64,000 bases of DNA, from assembly GCF_900116105.1 (NCBI RefSeq), contig NZ_FPAC01000002.1:248001-312000 (forward strand), given 5' to 3'. Shown here piece by piece: positions 44,396 to 53,394 of this stretch. Position numbers and translations under genes: made by a program. The stretch's first letter is position 1. Each line of letters starts with the position of its first letter. The notes below the pieces were generated by a model. That model saw nothing but the letters and a program-made list of their open reading frames with translations, did not search any database and had not been told where the DNA came from. Origin of the DNA: Paenibacillus sp. 453mf. Lineage in GTDB: Bacteria > Bacillota > Bacilli > Paenibacillales > Paenibacillaceae.

Positions 44396-46369
44396 ATGGG
44401 ACAAACTGCAGGTATGAACAAAATAAAGCCGGTATCCATGAAGCAAGTAAGCATTAAGGACGACTTCTGGAGCTATTACATAGATTTAGTCAGGGACGTG
44501 GTGGTGCCCTATCAATGGGAAGCGATTAATGACCAGGTGGAAGGTGCAGAGCGAAGTGGAGCGGTGAGCAATTTTAAGATTGCCGCAGGTCTACAGGAAG
44601 GGGAATTCTACGGCTATGTGTTTCAGGATACAGATGTGGCGAAATGGCTGGAGGCTGTGGCTTATCTGCTGATAAACGAGCGGGATGCGGATCTGGAGCA
44701 GATTGCAGACGGCATGATTGATATCATCGGGGATGCCCAGCAGTCCAGCGGTTATCTGAACACATACTTTACGATTAAAGAACCGGATAAGAAGTGGACG
44801 AATCTGACGGAATGCCATGAGCTGTACACAGCGGGTCACATGATCGAAGCAGGTGTTGCTTATTATCAGGCAACAGGCAAGCGCAAGCTGCTCGATATTT
44901 GCTGCCGAATGGCGGATGACATCCAGCGTGTGTTCGGGTATGGTCCGGATCAGATTCAAGGTTATGATGGTCATCAGGAGATTGAGCTTGCACTGGTTAA
45001 GCTGTATGAAGTGACGGGTGAGAAGAAGTATTTGGAATTAAGCCAATATTTCATTGATGAGAGAGGGCAGAAGCCAAGCTTCTTCGAGGCAGAAGCAGAG
45101 CGCAGGGGCTGGACCACCATATGGAGTAATAATAAATTGCAGCTCAATGAAGCCTATTATCAGGCTCATAAACCGGTGAGGGAGCAGAATGTGGCAGTCG
45201 GCCATGCCGTGCGTGTCGTATATATGCTCGCCGGTATGGCGGATGTAGCGCGTGAAACAGGGGATGCAGCACTATTTGAGGCTTGCCGGAGGCTGTGGGA
45301 TAATATCGTCTCCAAGCAAATGTACGTTACGGGCGGTATCGGTTCCATGGCTCAGGGCGAGGCTTTCTCGGTGGACTATGATCTGCCGAATGATACGGTG
45401 TATTCCGAGACTTGTGCTTCGATTGGTCTTGTATTCAGCGCGCAGCGCATGCTGCAGCTTGAGCCTGACAGTGCTTACGCAGAAGTGATGGAGCGTGCCC
45501 TGTACAACACTGTCATTGCGGGGATGTCCAGAGACGGCAAGCACTTCTTCTATGTCAACCCGCTGGAGGTAAACCCTAAGGTGTGCAACGGTGCAAACCA
45601 CAATTACAATCATATCAGGCCTGTTCGTCAGGAGTGGTTTGGCTGTGCCTGCTGTCCGCCGAATATTGCAAGACTGCTGGCTTCCCTTGGTGAATATATC
45701 TATTCGGTGCAGGACAAGACAGTATATACCCATCTATATATAGGTGGTGAAGCAGCGATCGAAGTTGCCGGTACGAAGATGGTGCTGAAGCAGGATTCCA
45801 GCATGCCTTGGGAAGGTAAGGCCCGCTTCGAGGTGGAAGTAGAGCGGTCTGCAGAATTTGGAATCGCACTCCGTATGCCGCAGTGGGCAGTAAACATGCA
45901 GGTGACTGTTAATGGCGAGGCTTACGATGTGACGAATAAGATCGCGAGTGGTTATGCCGTCATTGAACGCGTATGGGAATCAGGTGACCAGATTGAGCTT
46001 GTGATGGAGATGCCGATTAAACGCGTCAGAAGTCATCCTCTCGTCAAAGGAAACGCAGGCAAGGTTGCCTTGCAGCGCGGTCCGCTCGTGTACTGCATTG
46101 AGGAAGCAGATAATGGGGCGCAGCTTCAGCAGCTGATCCTGCCGCAGAATACCGAACTGAATGTATTAGATGAACCGGCGATTGCTGGGGGAATCAAAGC
46201 GATCTCGGGAGAAGCACTGCGGATGAATATGGACGATTGGGGTCAAGCGCTGTATCAATTTGATGTGGAGGTACCCCTTAAGCAGGCGCAGATTAAATTC
46301 ATCCCGTATTATGCCTGGGCGAACCGGGATATGGGTGAAATGTCCGTATGGGTAAAAGAACGATTGTAA
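44396..46369 (+). CDS. GH127 beta-L-arabinofuranosidase
   Basis: 657 residues. It has no signal peptide, so it acts on imported oligosaccharide. The zinc site and catalytic residues of the HypBA1-type family are visible: Glu322 in QGEAFSVDYD, Glu338 and Cys340 in SETCASIG, and Cys419-Cys420 in GCACCPPNIAR. The numbering is close to HypBA1. The start was set at ATG 44396 after AAAGGAGC; the frame extends 49 codons upstream without a ribosome site. It would release beta-L-arabinofuranose. The AraC regulator is divergent. Confidence 0.88.
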   Translation: MGQTAGMNKIKPVSMKQVSIKDDFWSYYIDLVRDVVVPYQWEAINDQVEGAERSGAVSNFKIAAGLQEGEFYGYVFQDTDVAKWLEAVAYLLINERDADLEQIADGMIDIIGDAQQSSGYLNTYFTIKEPDKKWTNLTECHELYTAGHMIEAGVAYYQATGKRKLLDICCRMADDIQRVFGYGPDQIQGYDGHQEIELALVKLYEVTGEKKYLELSQYFIDERGQKPSFFEAEAERRGWTTIWSNNKLQLNEAYYQAHKPVREQNVAVGHAVRVVYMLAGMADVARETGDAALFEACRRLWDNIVSKQMYVTGGIGSMAQGEAFSVDYDLPNDTVYSETCASIGLVFSAQRMLQLEPDSAYAEVMERALYNTVIAGMSRDGKHFFYVNPLEVNPKVCNGANHNYNHIRPVRQEWFGCACCPPNIARLLASLGEYIYSVQDKTVYTHLYIGGEAAIEVAGTKMVLKQDSSMPWEGKARFEVEVERSAEFGIALRMPQWAVNMQVTVNGEAYDVTNKIASGYAVIERVWESGDQIELVMEMPIKRVRSHPLVKGNAGKVALQRGPLVYCIEEADNGAQLQQLILPQNTELNVLDEPAIAGGIKAISGEALRMNMDDWGQALYQFDVEVPLKQAQIKFIPYYAWANRDMGEMSVWVKERL

Positions 46370-46403
46370 GGGAAGCCATTCATGGTACAGCTATAAAATA
46401 TAG

Positions 46404-46439
46404 AAAGAAGCCTGATCATTTATTTGATCAGGCTTCTTT
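46404..46439 (+). terminator. Intrinsic terminator of the GH127 gene
   Basis: The palindrome AAAGAAGCCTGATCA / TGATCAGGCTTCTTT is followed by a short T-run. Confidence 0.8.
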
Positions 46440-46472
46440 GCTCGCGGTAAATGTACAATTTGTACCTCACTC

Positions 46473-46568
46473 TCATAGAGGCTGTGTTGCTGATATATCC
46501 AATATCTCAACTCCATACGGAGGCAGTGTTAACGGTTGAGAGAGAAAAGTTTCGTTTACGATAATTTA
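46473..46568 (-). pseudogene. Glycoside hydrolase C-terminal remnant
   Basis: On the minus strand about 30 codons read as ...SQPLTLPPYGVEILDISATQ, ending in a stop. 'LPPYGVEIL' at the C-terminus is typical of GH42-type beta-galactosidases and related hydrolases. The rest of the gene is absent; a stop lies just upstream in frame. It is probably the leftover end of a sugar enzyme next to the GH127 gene. Confidence 0.4.
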
Positions 46569-46832
46569 TATAGTTACGGGTTCACTGGATGTTACTACAT
46601 ATGAACTTGAGGTATATTTTCTTGCAATGCTATGCAGGTTGACAAAAGGATTAATACAGATATTATAGATAGATATAGTCCATGAAGGTGAGAGGAATTA
46701 AAGTAATTGGGCAGATATTTCGTTCCTGGACGTCATTCAGGCAATTGAAGGTACTGCTTCATTGTTTGATTGCAGCTTTGACCATGGTCCCCAATGCCCC
46801 AATCAAAGGATAATATTGCAAGGAGAAAATAA

Positions 46833-46889
46833 GATGGAGAATTATTTTAGAAATATGACCTTGGCTGATCTTGCCAAAGAGATTCAATA
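46833..46889 (+). pseudogene. Truncated gene start of 18 codons
   Basis: ATG after AAGGAGAAAATAAG encodes MENYFRNMTLADLAKEIQ and then TAA. It has a proper ribosome site but ends at once, and looks like the N-terminus of a longer protein now deleted. The family is not certain. Confidence 0.25.
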
Positions 46890-46931
46890 ATTTTTTACTA
46901 TAATTACAGATAAAAGAAGTCCTTAAACTCC

Positions 46932-47174
46932 ATGATTATGCTGCCGTTGATGTACAGTACCGTACTTATAATTATTCACCCAGAGAAGAGAGGGGGAGCA
47001 TACGGCTTAATTGGAATGGTTTTGGTTGTTGCTCCAGCTATTGGACCGACGATTTCAGGTCTATTACTGGAGAAATTGGGGTGGAACTGGATATTTGCGT
47101 TAACTCTTCCTGTTCTAGTGCTCTCTCTGGTGATTGGACTACGATATTTGCATAACTTTTCAACCATATTTTAA
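46932..47174 (+). pseudogene. MFS drug-transporter remnant (DHA2-like)
   Basis: The 80 residues cover the middle of an EmrB/QacA-type efflux protein: PEKRGGAYGLIGMVLVVAPA, then GPTISGLLLEKLGWNWIFAL. This corresponds to the motif C region and next helix. Full proteins have about 480 residues. No start region or later helices are present. Confidence 0.6.
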
Positions 47175-47230
47175 CGCTTTAAAAAACTGCCGCCGCTAAT
47201 AATAATTACGGGAAATGGAGGAGCTTTATT

Positions 47231-48142
47231 ATGTTGAACAGCATTTTTGATGAATTGAATTGGGAAAAAGCTTGGAGAGAGGATTCAATGACAGGCGTAA
47301 ATATGATGAAAGCAGCTGGAATTGTTCCAGAACGCAGCTTTGATGCTACTGCTCAAAAGTACAATGATCAATGCTTTAACGAAGAGGGAAGGCAGCGCAC
47401 AGAACGGATTATAGGCTGGTTGGAAGAACAAGGGGTAACGCTTGAAGGAGCTTCTGTTTTAGATATTGGAGCCGCATCCGGAGGCTTTTCTATTCCCTTT
47501 GCAGAAAGAGGTGCACAAGTGACAGCTGTTGAGCCCTCTCTGCCCTTTGTGAAACTGCTGGAGGAAAACAGTCAAAAGTGGGCCAGGGGCAAAATAGACA
47601 TTGTGAAGGACGTATTTGAAAATATTGATATTGAGAAGGAGGGCTGGGAGAAGGCCTTTGATTTTGTGTTTGTGTCCATGTGCCCTGCTGTAACAGATTG
47701 GGAAAGTGTGGAGAGAATTTTGAGCTGCGCCAGCAAATTTTGTTATATCAGCTTATCCGCAGGACCAAGGGAACACAGCCTCACTAACGAAATATTATCG
47801 AATCTGAAACATCCATATACAAAGCCTCATAATTCAGAAATGATTTACTTGATGCAACTGCTTTATCTGAAGGGGTATGCCTTTCACTCACTCGTAACTA
47901 AAGAAATGAAAACAGCTGAAGTATCCCGGGAAACGGCAATACAAGAGGTTTTAAATTGGTTGAAAATCTATCAATATCCTGTAGATATAGAAACGCATCG
48001 CATTATTGAAGACTACCTTGATAAAAATTATCCCTCCGATCCAGTAACGGTTTATCAAGGCGGGCGTTTCGGTAAAGTGCTTGTTAAATTGGAAGATCAA
48101 AACATGTATTTCTCAAAAAAACACGGAAAGATGAATTCGTAG
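47231..48142 (+). CDS. Class I SAM-dependent methyltransferase
   Basis: A 303-residue protein. Motif I VLDIGAASGGFSIPFAERG, followed by the acidic strand TAVEPS, and the motif FDFVFVSMCPAV define the fold. The substrate is unknown; the N-terminus (about 70 residues) may confer specificity. ATG after TGGAGGAG. AT-rich neighbours and gene remnants suggest this stretch was acquired. Confidence 0.78.
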   Translation: MLNSIFDELNWEKAWREDSMTGVNMMKAAGIVPERSFDATAQKYNDQCFNEEGRQRTERIIGWLEEQGVTLEGASVLDIGAASGGFSIPFAERGAQVTAVEPSLPFVKLLEENSQKWARGKIDIVKDVFENIDIEKEGWEKAFDFVFVSMCPAVTDWESVERILSCASKFCYISLSAGPREHSLTNEILSNLKHPYTKPHNSEMIYLMQLLYLKGYAFHSLVTKEMKTAEVSRETAIQEVLNWLKIYQYPVDIETHRIIEDYLDKNYPSDPVTVYQGGRFGKVLVKLEDQNMYFSKKHGKMNS

Positions 48143-48196
48143 AGAAATACCCTTGTAACAGCATGCATTAATTACATATTCGAAAGGAGGTTCACT

Positions 48197-48347
48197 ATGA
48201 GCTTGAAAAAAAGTATCTAAACTTAATCATTTTATTTATAATAGCAACCACTGTCTCCGGGTGTAGCGTTGAGAAGGCTGTAGTTGATTGCGTCATAAGA
48301 CCATTCCTCATTTCATTTTTGAGATCACGTATTCTTATATACTAAAG
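48197..48347 (+). pseudogene. Small lipoprotein gene, frameshifted
   Basis: ATG at 48197 after AAAGGAGG gives MSLKKSI and then a stop. If one A in the run GAAAAAAAG is removed, the frame continues through a signal peptide with a lipobox: LNLIILFIIATTVSGCSVEK. About 42 residues follow until a stop. This indicates a lost or very short lipoprotein, or a sequencing error in the A-run. Confidence 0.5.
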
Positions 48348-48416
48348 GCTGTACAGGTTTAGGCTTTTGCAGCATTTTAGCACGAAATATCAATATCTTG
48401 TCCTCAAGTTCTGCGA

Positions 48417-48456
48417 ATAAAAAAAGCCGGTGCCTTCTTCACAGAAGGACCGGTCT
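48417..48456 (-). terminator. Intrinsic terminator of the ferredoxin-NADP reductase gene
   Basis: On the minus strand, ACCGGTCCTTCTGTGAAGAAGGCACCGG is a hairpin (seen in pieces: ACCGGTCCTTCT / AGAAGGCACCGG), followed by a T-run. Confidence 0.8.
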
Positions 48457-48460
48457 TATC

Positions 48461-49510
48461 TTAGTGTTCATGTTGTTCTACGACACCCAGCTGCTTGTTT
48501 TTCTCTTTGAATTTAGCGTTATGGGAGGAGACGTAGGCGTATTTATCGGCTTCAGGCTCTATGTACAGCTTCGCACCATTCAGTGCACTCACGGCATCGG
48601 TGAATGTACCTGCGATGAGACGCACCTTGCCTTCAAAATCAACAAAATCACCTGCAGCAAATACACCCGGAATGCTTGTGTTCATGCTGCTTCCTACCTT
48701 GCATGTCCAATCTCCCATTTCAATGCCCCATTCCCTAATCGGGCCGAAATTGTACCGCATCCCATGGTTAACGATGACAGCATCCACTTCGATACGTTCC
48801 TGTGCACCCGTCTCCACATGGCGGATGCTCACTTCGTTAATATCCGTTCCGTTCGCGCTGTGCAGTGAATCAATGGCATAAGGTGTACGTACCTTACAAG
48901 AGGATTCCTTCATCTTGACGACGTTGCGTTCATGACCGCCGAATTGATCCCGCCGATGAACGACGATCAGACTCTCTGCAATCGGCTCCAGTGCATTCGC
49001 CCAATCCACGGCAGAGTCACCGCCGCCGGAGATGAGAACACGTTTGCCGCGGAATACTTCCAGCTCCTGTACCGTATAATGCAGATTGCTTACTTCATAG
49101 CGGTCTGCACCTTCAATTTCGAGCTTCGCCATCTCGAGAATACCGTAGCCGATGGCCATAACAACGGTCTTGGTCCAGTGACGCTCACCTGTTGCTGATG
49201 TCAGTATCATCGTTCCATCCGTCTGACGCTCCAGCCCAGTAATATGCTGTCCAAGTACAATCGTAGGATCGAAGGTCATGGCCTGCTGGGTAAGCTGCTT
49301 GATCAGATCCTTACCGAGAGTAGGGGTTAGTCCGCCCACATCCCAGATCATCTTCTCGGGATAGATTAGGATTCGGCCGCCCAGCTCTTCTCTGGCTTCA
49401 ATCAGCTTGGTCTTCAAATCTCTCATTCCGCTGTAAAAAGCGGTATACATACCGGCAGGACCGCCGCCGATGATCGTTACATCATATAATTCAAGCTCTT
49501 CGCTCATCAT
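48461..49510 (-). CDS. Ferredoxin-NADP+ reductase (YumC-type)
   Basis: A 349-residue FAD enzyme of the thioredoxin-reductase-like type. The FAD loop is [18 protein letters not shown], the NADP loop is [17 protein letters not shown], and the C-terminal flavin contact is [20 protein letters not shown]. The CxxC pair of true thioredoxin reductases is absent, as in YumC-type enzymes, which reduce ferredoxin or flavodoxin. A Fur-like box lies 70 bases upstream. It ends in a strong terminator. Confidence 0.88.
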   Translation of the reverse strand: MMSEELELYDVTIIGGGPAGMYTAFYSGMRDLKTKLIEAREELGGRILIYPEKMIWDVGGLTPTLGKDLIKQLTQQAMTFDPTIVLGQHITGLERQTDGTMILTSATGERHWTKTVVMAIGYGILEMAKLEIEGADRYEVSNLHYTVQELEVFRGKRVLISGGGDSAVDWANALEPIAESLIVVHRRDQFGGHERNVVKMKESSCKVRTPYAIDSLHSANGTDINEVSIRHVETGAQERIEVDAVIVNHGMRYNFGPIREWGIEMGDWTCKVGSSMNTSIPGVFAAGDFVDFEGKVRLIAGTFTDAVSALNGAKLYIEPEADKYAYVSSHNAKFKEKNKQLGVVEQHEH

Positions 49511-49577
49511 TTACGTTCCTTCTTTCCGCATAGTCAGTTGTACAATTGCCGATCGGGTTTATCTTCGCCTATTATAG

Positions 49578-49600
49578 TTGATAACGATTATCATCGTCAA
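49578..49600 (-). promoter_or_regulatory. Fur-like box
   Basis: GATAACGATTATCATCGTC (49580-49598), extended to TTGATAACGATTATCATCGTCAA, is close to the Fur consensus GATAATGATAATCATTATC. It lies upstream of the ferredoxin-NADP reductase, which suggests iron-dependent repression. Confidence 0.65.
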
Positions 49601-49679
49601 TTGATATCTGGTATGTGAATAGCAGGCCCGCGATCCACTATGGATCTGCGGGCCTTAGCGATTTCGCGGATGCAGAGGA

Positions 49680-51308
49680 TTACATGCTGGTGGCTGCTTC
49701 CTGCCTCAGCTTGCGATATTCGGTTGGAGTGCAGCCCACATCCTGCTTGAACAGCTTGGAGAAATAGGGGTAATTGGCATAGCCGACTTTTCCGGCGATG
49801 GAATAGACGGATAACGATGTGCTCTCAAGCAGCTGGCGTGCGCTTCTAATCCGGGCCTGAATAATGTAAGCGCCAAGCGATATGCCGGTCTCCTTCTTGA
49901 AGATGCGTGCCAAATAATCGGGGTTTAGATACACCATTTCCCCCAAACTGTTCCTTGTCAGCTCATCACCGCAGTGCTTATGAATATGCTGCTTGATCTC
50001 CTCGACGACAGAGTCCTGCTGCGCCGCATAACGGCGGTATTCCGCGGCCGTCTTGACAAGGTACTCGATATACTTCTCCATATCCTCTATTGAATAGAGG
50101 GATGCTGCGTATAACTGATCATGGAGCTTTCCCGTGTACAGCTTATGGGCCTGAATTTCCTTGCTTTTCAGATAGGAATAGACGATCTGGATCATGTCCA
50201 ATCGGAACAGACGGAGTACGGAAGCATTCAAGATTTGATCTTGTCCGTGTGCAATGAGGTCATACAGACAACGCTTTGCCTCGTTCAAGAACGAAGCCGG
50301 ATCATCTTTACTCAGCCACTCTTCGAGACGCGACAGGTCCGGTGCTGCATAGACGACAGCCTTGATTGCTTCTGTCTGAGGATACTGTTCCAGATATAGC
50401 GTTTGATTACGGTGCTTGATAATCTCCTCGTTCATCCGCAGTAAATTTTGTATTCCCTGATATAGCTGTGACAGGGAGGAAGTGATTCCGATACAGCACG
50501 AGGCATCGGATTTCAAGAAGCGGTTTGCTTTTTGGATAAAGGAGGCACTGGCCGATTCAATGAGAGCAGCTTCTTCTGCTGAAGTCCATCTTAGGATGAC
50601 GAAATAGTGATTGTCTTTGACCTCAATCATGGATTCTACTGCGAAGGAGGGGTGATGAAATAGCTCCGTGAGTACGTTGTGAAGAGCATAATTGAATAGG
50701 TCTTTGTCTTCCTTACCGAGGCTCTGGTCATAGGCGTAGATGGATATTAGCAAAGGAAGGAACAGATCAGACAACTGGTAAGGAAGATTCTGCTCTATGA
50801 TCGCTTCAGCAAGCGATGCCGTGCTCGGGGCATTTTTCTTCTCGGTACTGAGCTGTCGCCAGAAATGCTCAACCATCTTGCGCTGATTTTTCTGCCAGAG
50901 CAGCCCTTCCTTGATCGCTGCTTCATTCCTTCGCTGTTCCCTCACCTTGTATATCGCTTTGGACAGGATCAGGGTCAGCTTATCGAAGGCGATCGGCTTC
51001 AGAAAATAGTCGAAGCTCTGCAGCTCAATCGCTTTTTGCGCGTAATTAAAGTCGGCATAGTTCGTTAGGAAGATCGTCTGGACTGCATAGTTCTCCTCCC
51101 GAATCCAGGCGAGAAGCTCGAGTCCGCTGCCCTGCGGCATCTCTATATCGCATATCATAATCTCAATATCGTGCTGCACGAAGATCTCTCGAGCCTGGGC
51201 TATATTGTAGGCGGTGTAGACCTGATCAATGGATAGAGCACTCCAGTCAATCTTCTGCTCCAGTGCAGCAACGACAAAATAATCATCATCCACAAGCAAT
51301 ACATTCAT
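49680..51308 (-). CDS. YesN-type response regulator with AraC output
   Basis: About 542 residues. The receiver domain has the acidic pair DDD, the phospho-Asp in IMICDIEMPQGSG, and Lys in DYFLKPIAFDK. A central region of unknown role follows, then an AraC HTH pair at the C-terminus: LTRNSLGEMVYLNPDYLARI and VYSIAGKVGYANYPYFSKLF. It is the partner of the sensor kinase just upstream (21-nt gap). Such pairs regulate the divergent sugar ABC genes. The start at 51308 has GGAAGG; eight earlier codons have no site. Confidence 0.88.
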   Translation of the reverse strand: MNVLLVDDDYFVVAALEQKIDWSALSIDQVYTAYNIAQAREIFVQHDIEIMICDIEMPQGSGLELLAWIREENYAVQTIFLTNYADFNYAQKAIELQSFDYFLKPIAFDKLTLILSKAIYKVREQRRNEAAIKEGLLWQKNQRKMVEHFWRQLSTEKKNAPSTASLAEAIIEQNLPYQLSDLFLPLLISIYAYDQSLGKEDKDLFNYALHNVLTELFHHPSFAVESMIEVKDNHYFVILRWTSAEEAALIESASASFIQKANRFLKSDASCCIGITSSLSQLYQGIQNLLRMNEEIIKHRNQTLYLEQYPQTEAIKAVVYAAPDLSRLEEWLSKDDPASFLNEAKRCLYDLIAHGQDQILNASVLRLFRLDMIQIVYSYLKSKEIQAHKLYTGKLHDQLYAASLYSIEDMEKYIEYLVKTAAEYRRYAAQQDSVVEEIKQHIHKHCGDELTRNSLGEMVYLNPDYLARIFKKETGISLGAYIIQARIRSARQLLESTSLSVYSIAGKVGYANYPYFSKLFKQDVGCTPTEYRKLRQEAATSM

Positions 51309-51328
51309 GTGTGCACCTTCCTTCTTCT

Positions 51329-53062
51329 TCAAGTTAGGCTTTGCAAAGGCTGTGGCAGAAATAATTGGATACAGGCACCGCCATTCATCTGATTAGAAAA
51401 ATGAACCCTTGCTTCTCCCTCATACAGCGACTCCAGCCGCTTCAGCGTGTTCATAATCCCGATTCTATGACCTTGGAGCATCTCAAGCGGCAGACCGGCT
51501 TGAAGCTGCTCCAGAATCTCTGATGGAAATCCGGGGCCTGAATCTTCAATGACAATCTTGAGTACACGGCGGTTAATATAAATCTCCTGCTCCAATCGAA
51601 GCTGAATCTGCAGCTTGTTATCTCTGGAAACAGCATATTTAACGGCATTCTCAATGAAGGTCTGAAGCACAAGTGGAGGAAGCATCAGCTCCCGGACGTT
51701 GTCGCTCCCGCTAATGTCATAGCTGAAGGCATTCCGATACCGGTGCTTCTGTATTTCAAGATAAGTTGTAACATGTTCAATCTCGTCTCCAAGTCGTACA
51801 AAATGATCGTTATTCTGAAAAATATACCGGAAGTACGAGGAGGTGGAGAGGGTCATGTATTCAATCTCCTTATGCATTTGCATCTGGGCCATACTGTAGA
51901 TGTTGGTGAGACAGTTTAGAAAAAAGTGCGGTCTGATCTGCATCTTCATATAATCCAGCTGAATCTGCTGCTTGGAGAGCTCCTGTTCATACATATCAAT
52001 CTTGATCTGTTTAATTTGCTCGATGAGCTTCCTGTACTGCAAGCCCGCCTCTGACAGCTCAATGATAGGGCTGCTGGTGAACTCCAGCGGCTCACTGGAC
52101 TCTGCCATCTTCGAGAGATTCCTGGAAAATTGCTGGATCGGCTTCAGCACCCTGCCCTTCAAATACAGGACGACAACGATCAGGGAGGACGCAACGATCA
52201 CGAACAGGAGCAGGATCAAGAGCTGGGCCACCATGATCTTCTCAAAGGCGCCGAACTCAATGATCATCTTCACATTAATGGTAGAATCCGTGAACGCCTT
52301 GCTTACGGTCGTCCGTGGACCCGAGATGAAAGGAAAGGTGAACCCGGCTCCCTGGCTCGGTTCCATATCTGCTGCCGGACTGGATAAGATCCTGCCGTCC
52401 TGATCAACCAGGGTAGAGAACCCGTTCTTTCCTAAATTAATCTGTCTTAGAGGTGCGATAAGATCATCCGCAGAAATAAGGCACATCAGGTACTGCTCAT
52501 GATAAGGCACGATATTGATAATGTAGTATTTATCCTGGATGAGGATGGGTGTCCAGTTGGAATAGAACTTGTCATAGACATTGGGATCGCTTGTATAGCT
52601 GACCATTTGCTGCCCGAGCTCCTGGTATTCGGGATAAGTGATGCTCATGGGCGCATAATTGCGGAGCAGCTTCTCTTCCTTGGAATAATAGAAGAAATTG
52701 TACGCGGGTCCGTAATTTTTTTGCAGCTCCGTGTATCGCTTGCGCAGATTATCACTCGCTTCGAGGAAATCGTCGTAGTTACCGCTCTGTCGCTTCGGCA
52801 GCAAGGCTTCGATGTTGTCGTCGTTGGCCAGCGTCCAGCCCATATAATGATTGATATAATCAAAGTCATGATTAATTCTGGTGAGATAGAGATCCGCGGT
52901 ATCCTGGAGGTAACGTGTGGACTGCTGTTTGACGATCGAGATGGAGGCCATGCTGATGGCGAGATCAAGCAGAAGCGCGGAGATCGTGATCAGAAGCGTG
53001 ATTTTGACATAATGCCGGATGGGATGTGACCTGCGGTGCGCATGCTTGATAACCCTATCCAT
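51329..53062 (-). CDS. YesM-type sensor histidine kinase
   Basis: About 577 residues. Two membrane segments (near 20-40 and 280-305) enclose an extracytoplasmic sensor. A HAMP-like region follows. The His_kinase motif is MKMQIRPHFFLNCLTNIYSM, and the ATPase core is FIENAVKYAVSRD with EDSGPGFPSEI and HRIGIMNTLKRLESLY. It is the first gene of a two-gene operon with the YesN-type regulator. Start at ATG 53062, with AAAGGA nine bases upstream; a TTG two codons earlier is possible. A cre-like site stands upstream. Confidence 0.88.
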   Translation of the reverse strand: MDRVIKHAHRRSHPIRHYVKITLLITISALLLDLAISMASISIVKQQSTRYLQDTADLYLTRINHDFDYINHYMGWTLANDDNIEALLPKRQSGNYDDFLEASDNLRKRYTELQKNYGPAYNFFYYSKEEKLLRNYAPMSITYPEYQELGQQMVSYTSDPNVYDKFYSNWTPILIQDKYYIINIVPYHEQYLMCLISADDLIAPLRQINLGKNGFSTLVDQDGRILSSPAADMEPSQGAGFTFPFISGPRTTVSKAFTDSTINVKMIIEFGAFEKIMVAQLLILLLFVIVASSLIVVVLYLKGRVLKPIQQFSRNLSKMAESSEPLEFTSSPIIELSEAGLQYRKLIEQIKQIKIDMYEQELSKQQIQLDYMKMQIRPHFFLNCLTNIYSMAQMQMHKEIEYMTLSTSSYFRYIFQNNDHFVRLGDEIEHVTTYLEIQKHRYRNAFSYDISGSDNVRELMLPPLVLQTFIENAVKYAVSRDNKLQIQLRLEQEIYINRRVLKIVIEDSGPGFPSEILEQLQAGLPLEMLQGHRIGIMNTLKRLESLYEGEARVHFSNQMNGGACIQLFLPQPLQSLT

Positions 53063-53092
53063 CGTCAAGCTTCCTTTCCTGACGCTTAAGTA

Positions 53093-53106
53093 TGTAAGCG
53101 TTTTAT
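53093..53106. promoter_or_regulatory. cre-like site (CcpA)
   Basis: TGTAAGCGTTTTAT matches the cre consensus TGWAARCGYTWNCW at 13 of 14 positions. It lies in the divergent region between the YesM-type kinase and the sugar ABC permease genes, close to the kinase start, so catabolite repression of the two-component pair is likely. Confidence 0.55.
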
Positions 53107-53394
53107 TATATGGTATTGATATTATAATTCCTCTCCCGTCAAAAGAACATGGCTGTCAGAGCAAATATGAACAAAGTCTGGATCGTCGCATGAAAAAGTC
53201 TGTAATACCCTATAGTGCACAAGCTTCACCTGGACAGTATATGGCAGCAAGATACAAGAAAAGTCCGAATCCTCTTGGTTACAAGTCCAGTACCTACCCT
53301 TCAGGCGGAGTATACTCAAGACATGGAAGAGGGAATCACCAGTCTGCTTATGAAAGCGCTTTGATGAGTAGGCTGGCGGGAAAGGGGAGCGGAT

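Noticed and set aside
49623-49655. Hairpin AGGCCCGC...GCGGGCCT as a terminator of the YesN-type regulator
   Set aside because: The stem is good but no T-run follows on the minus strand, so it was not called as an intrinsic terminator.
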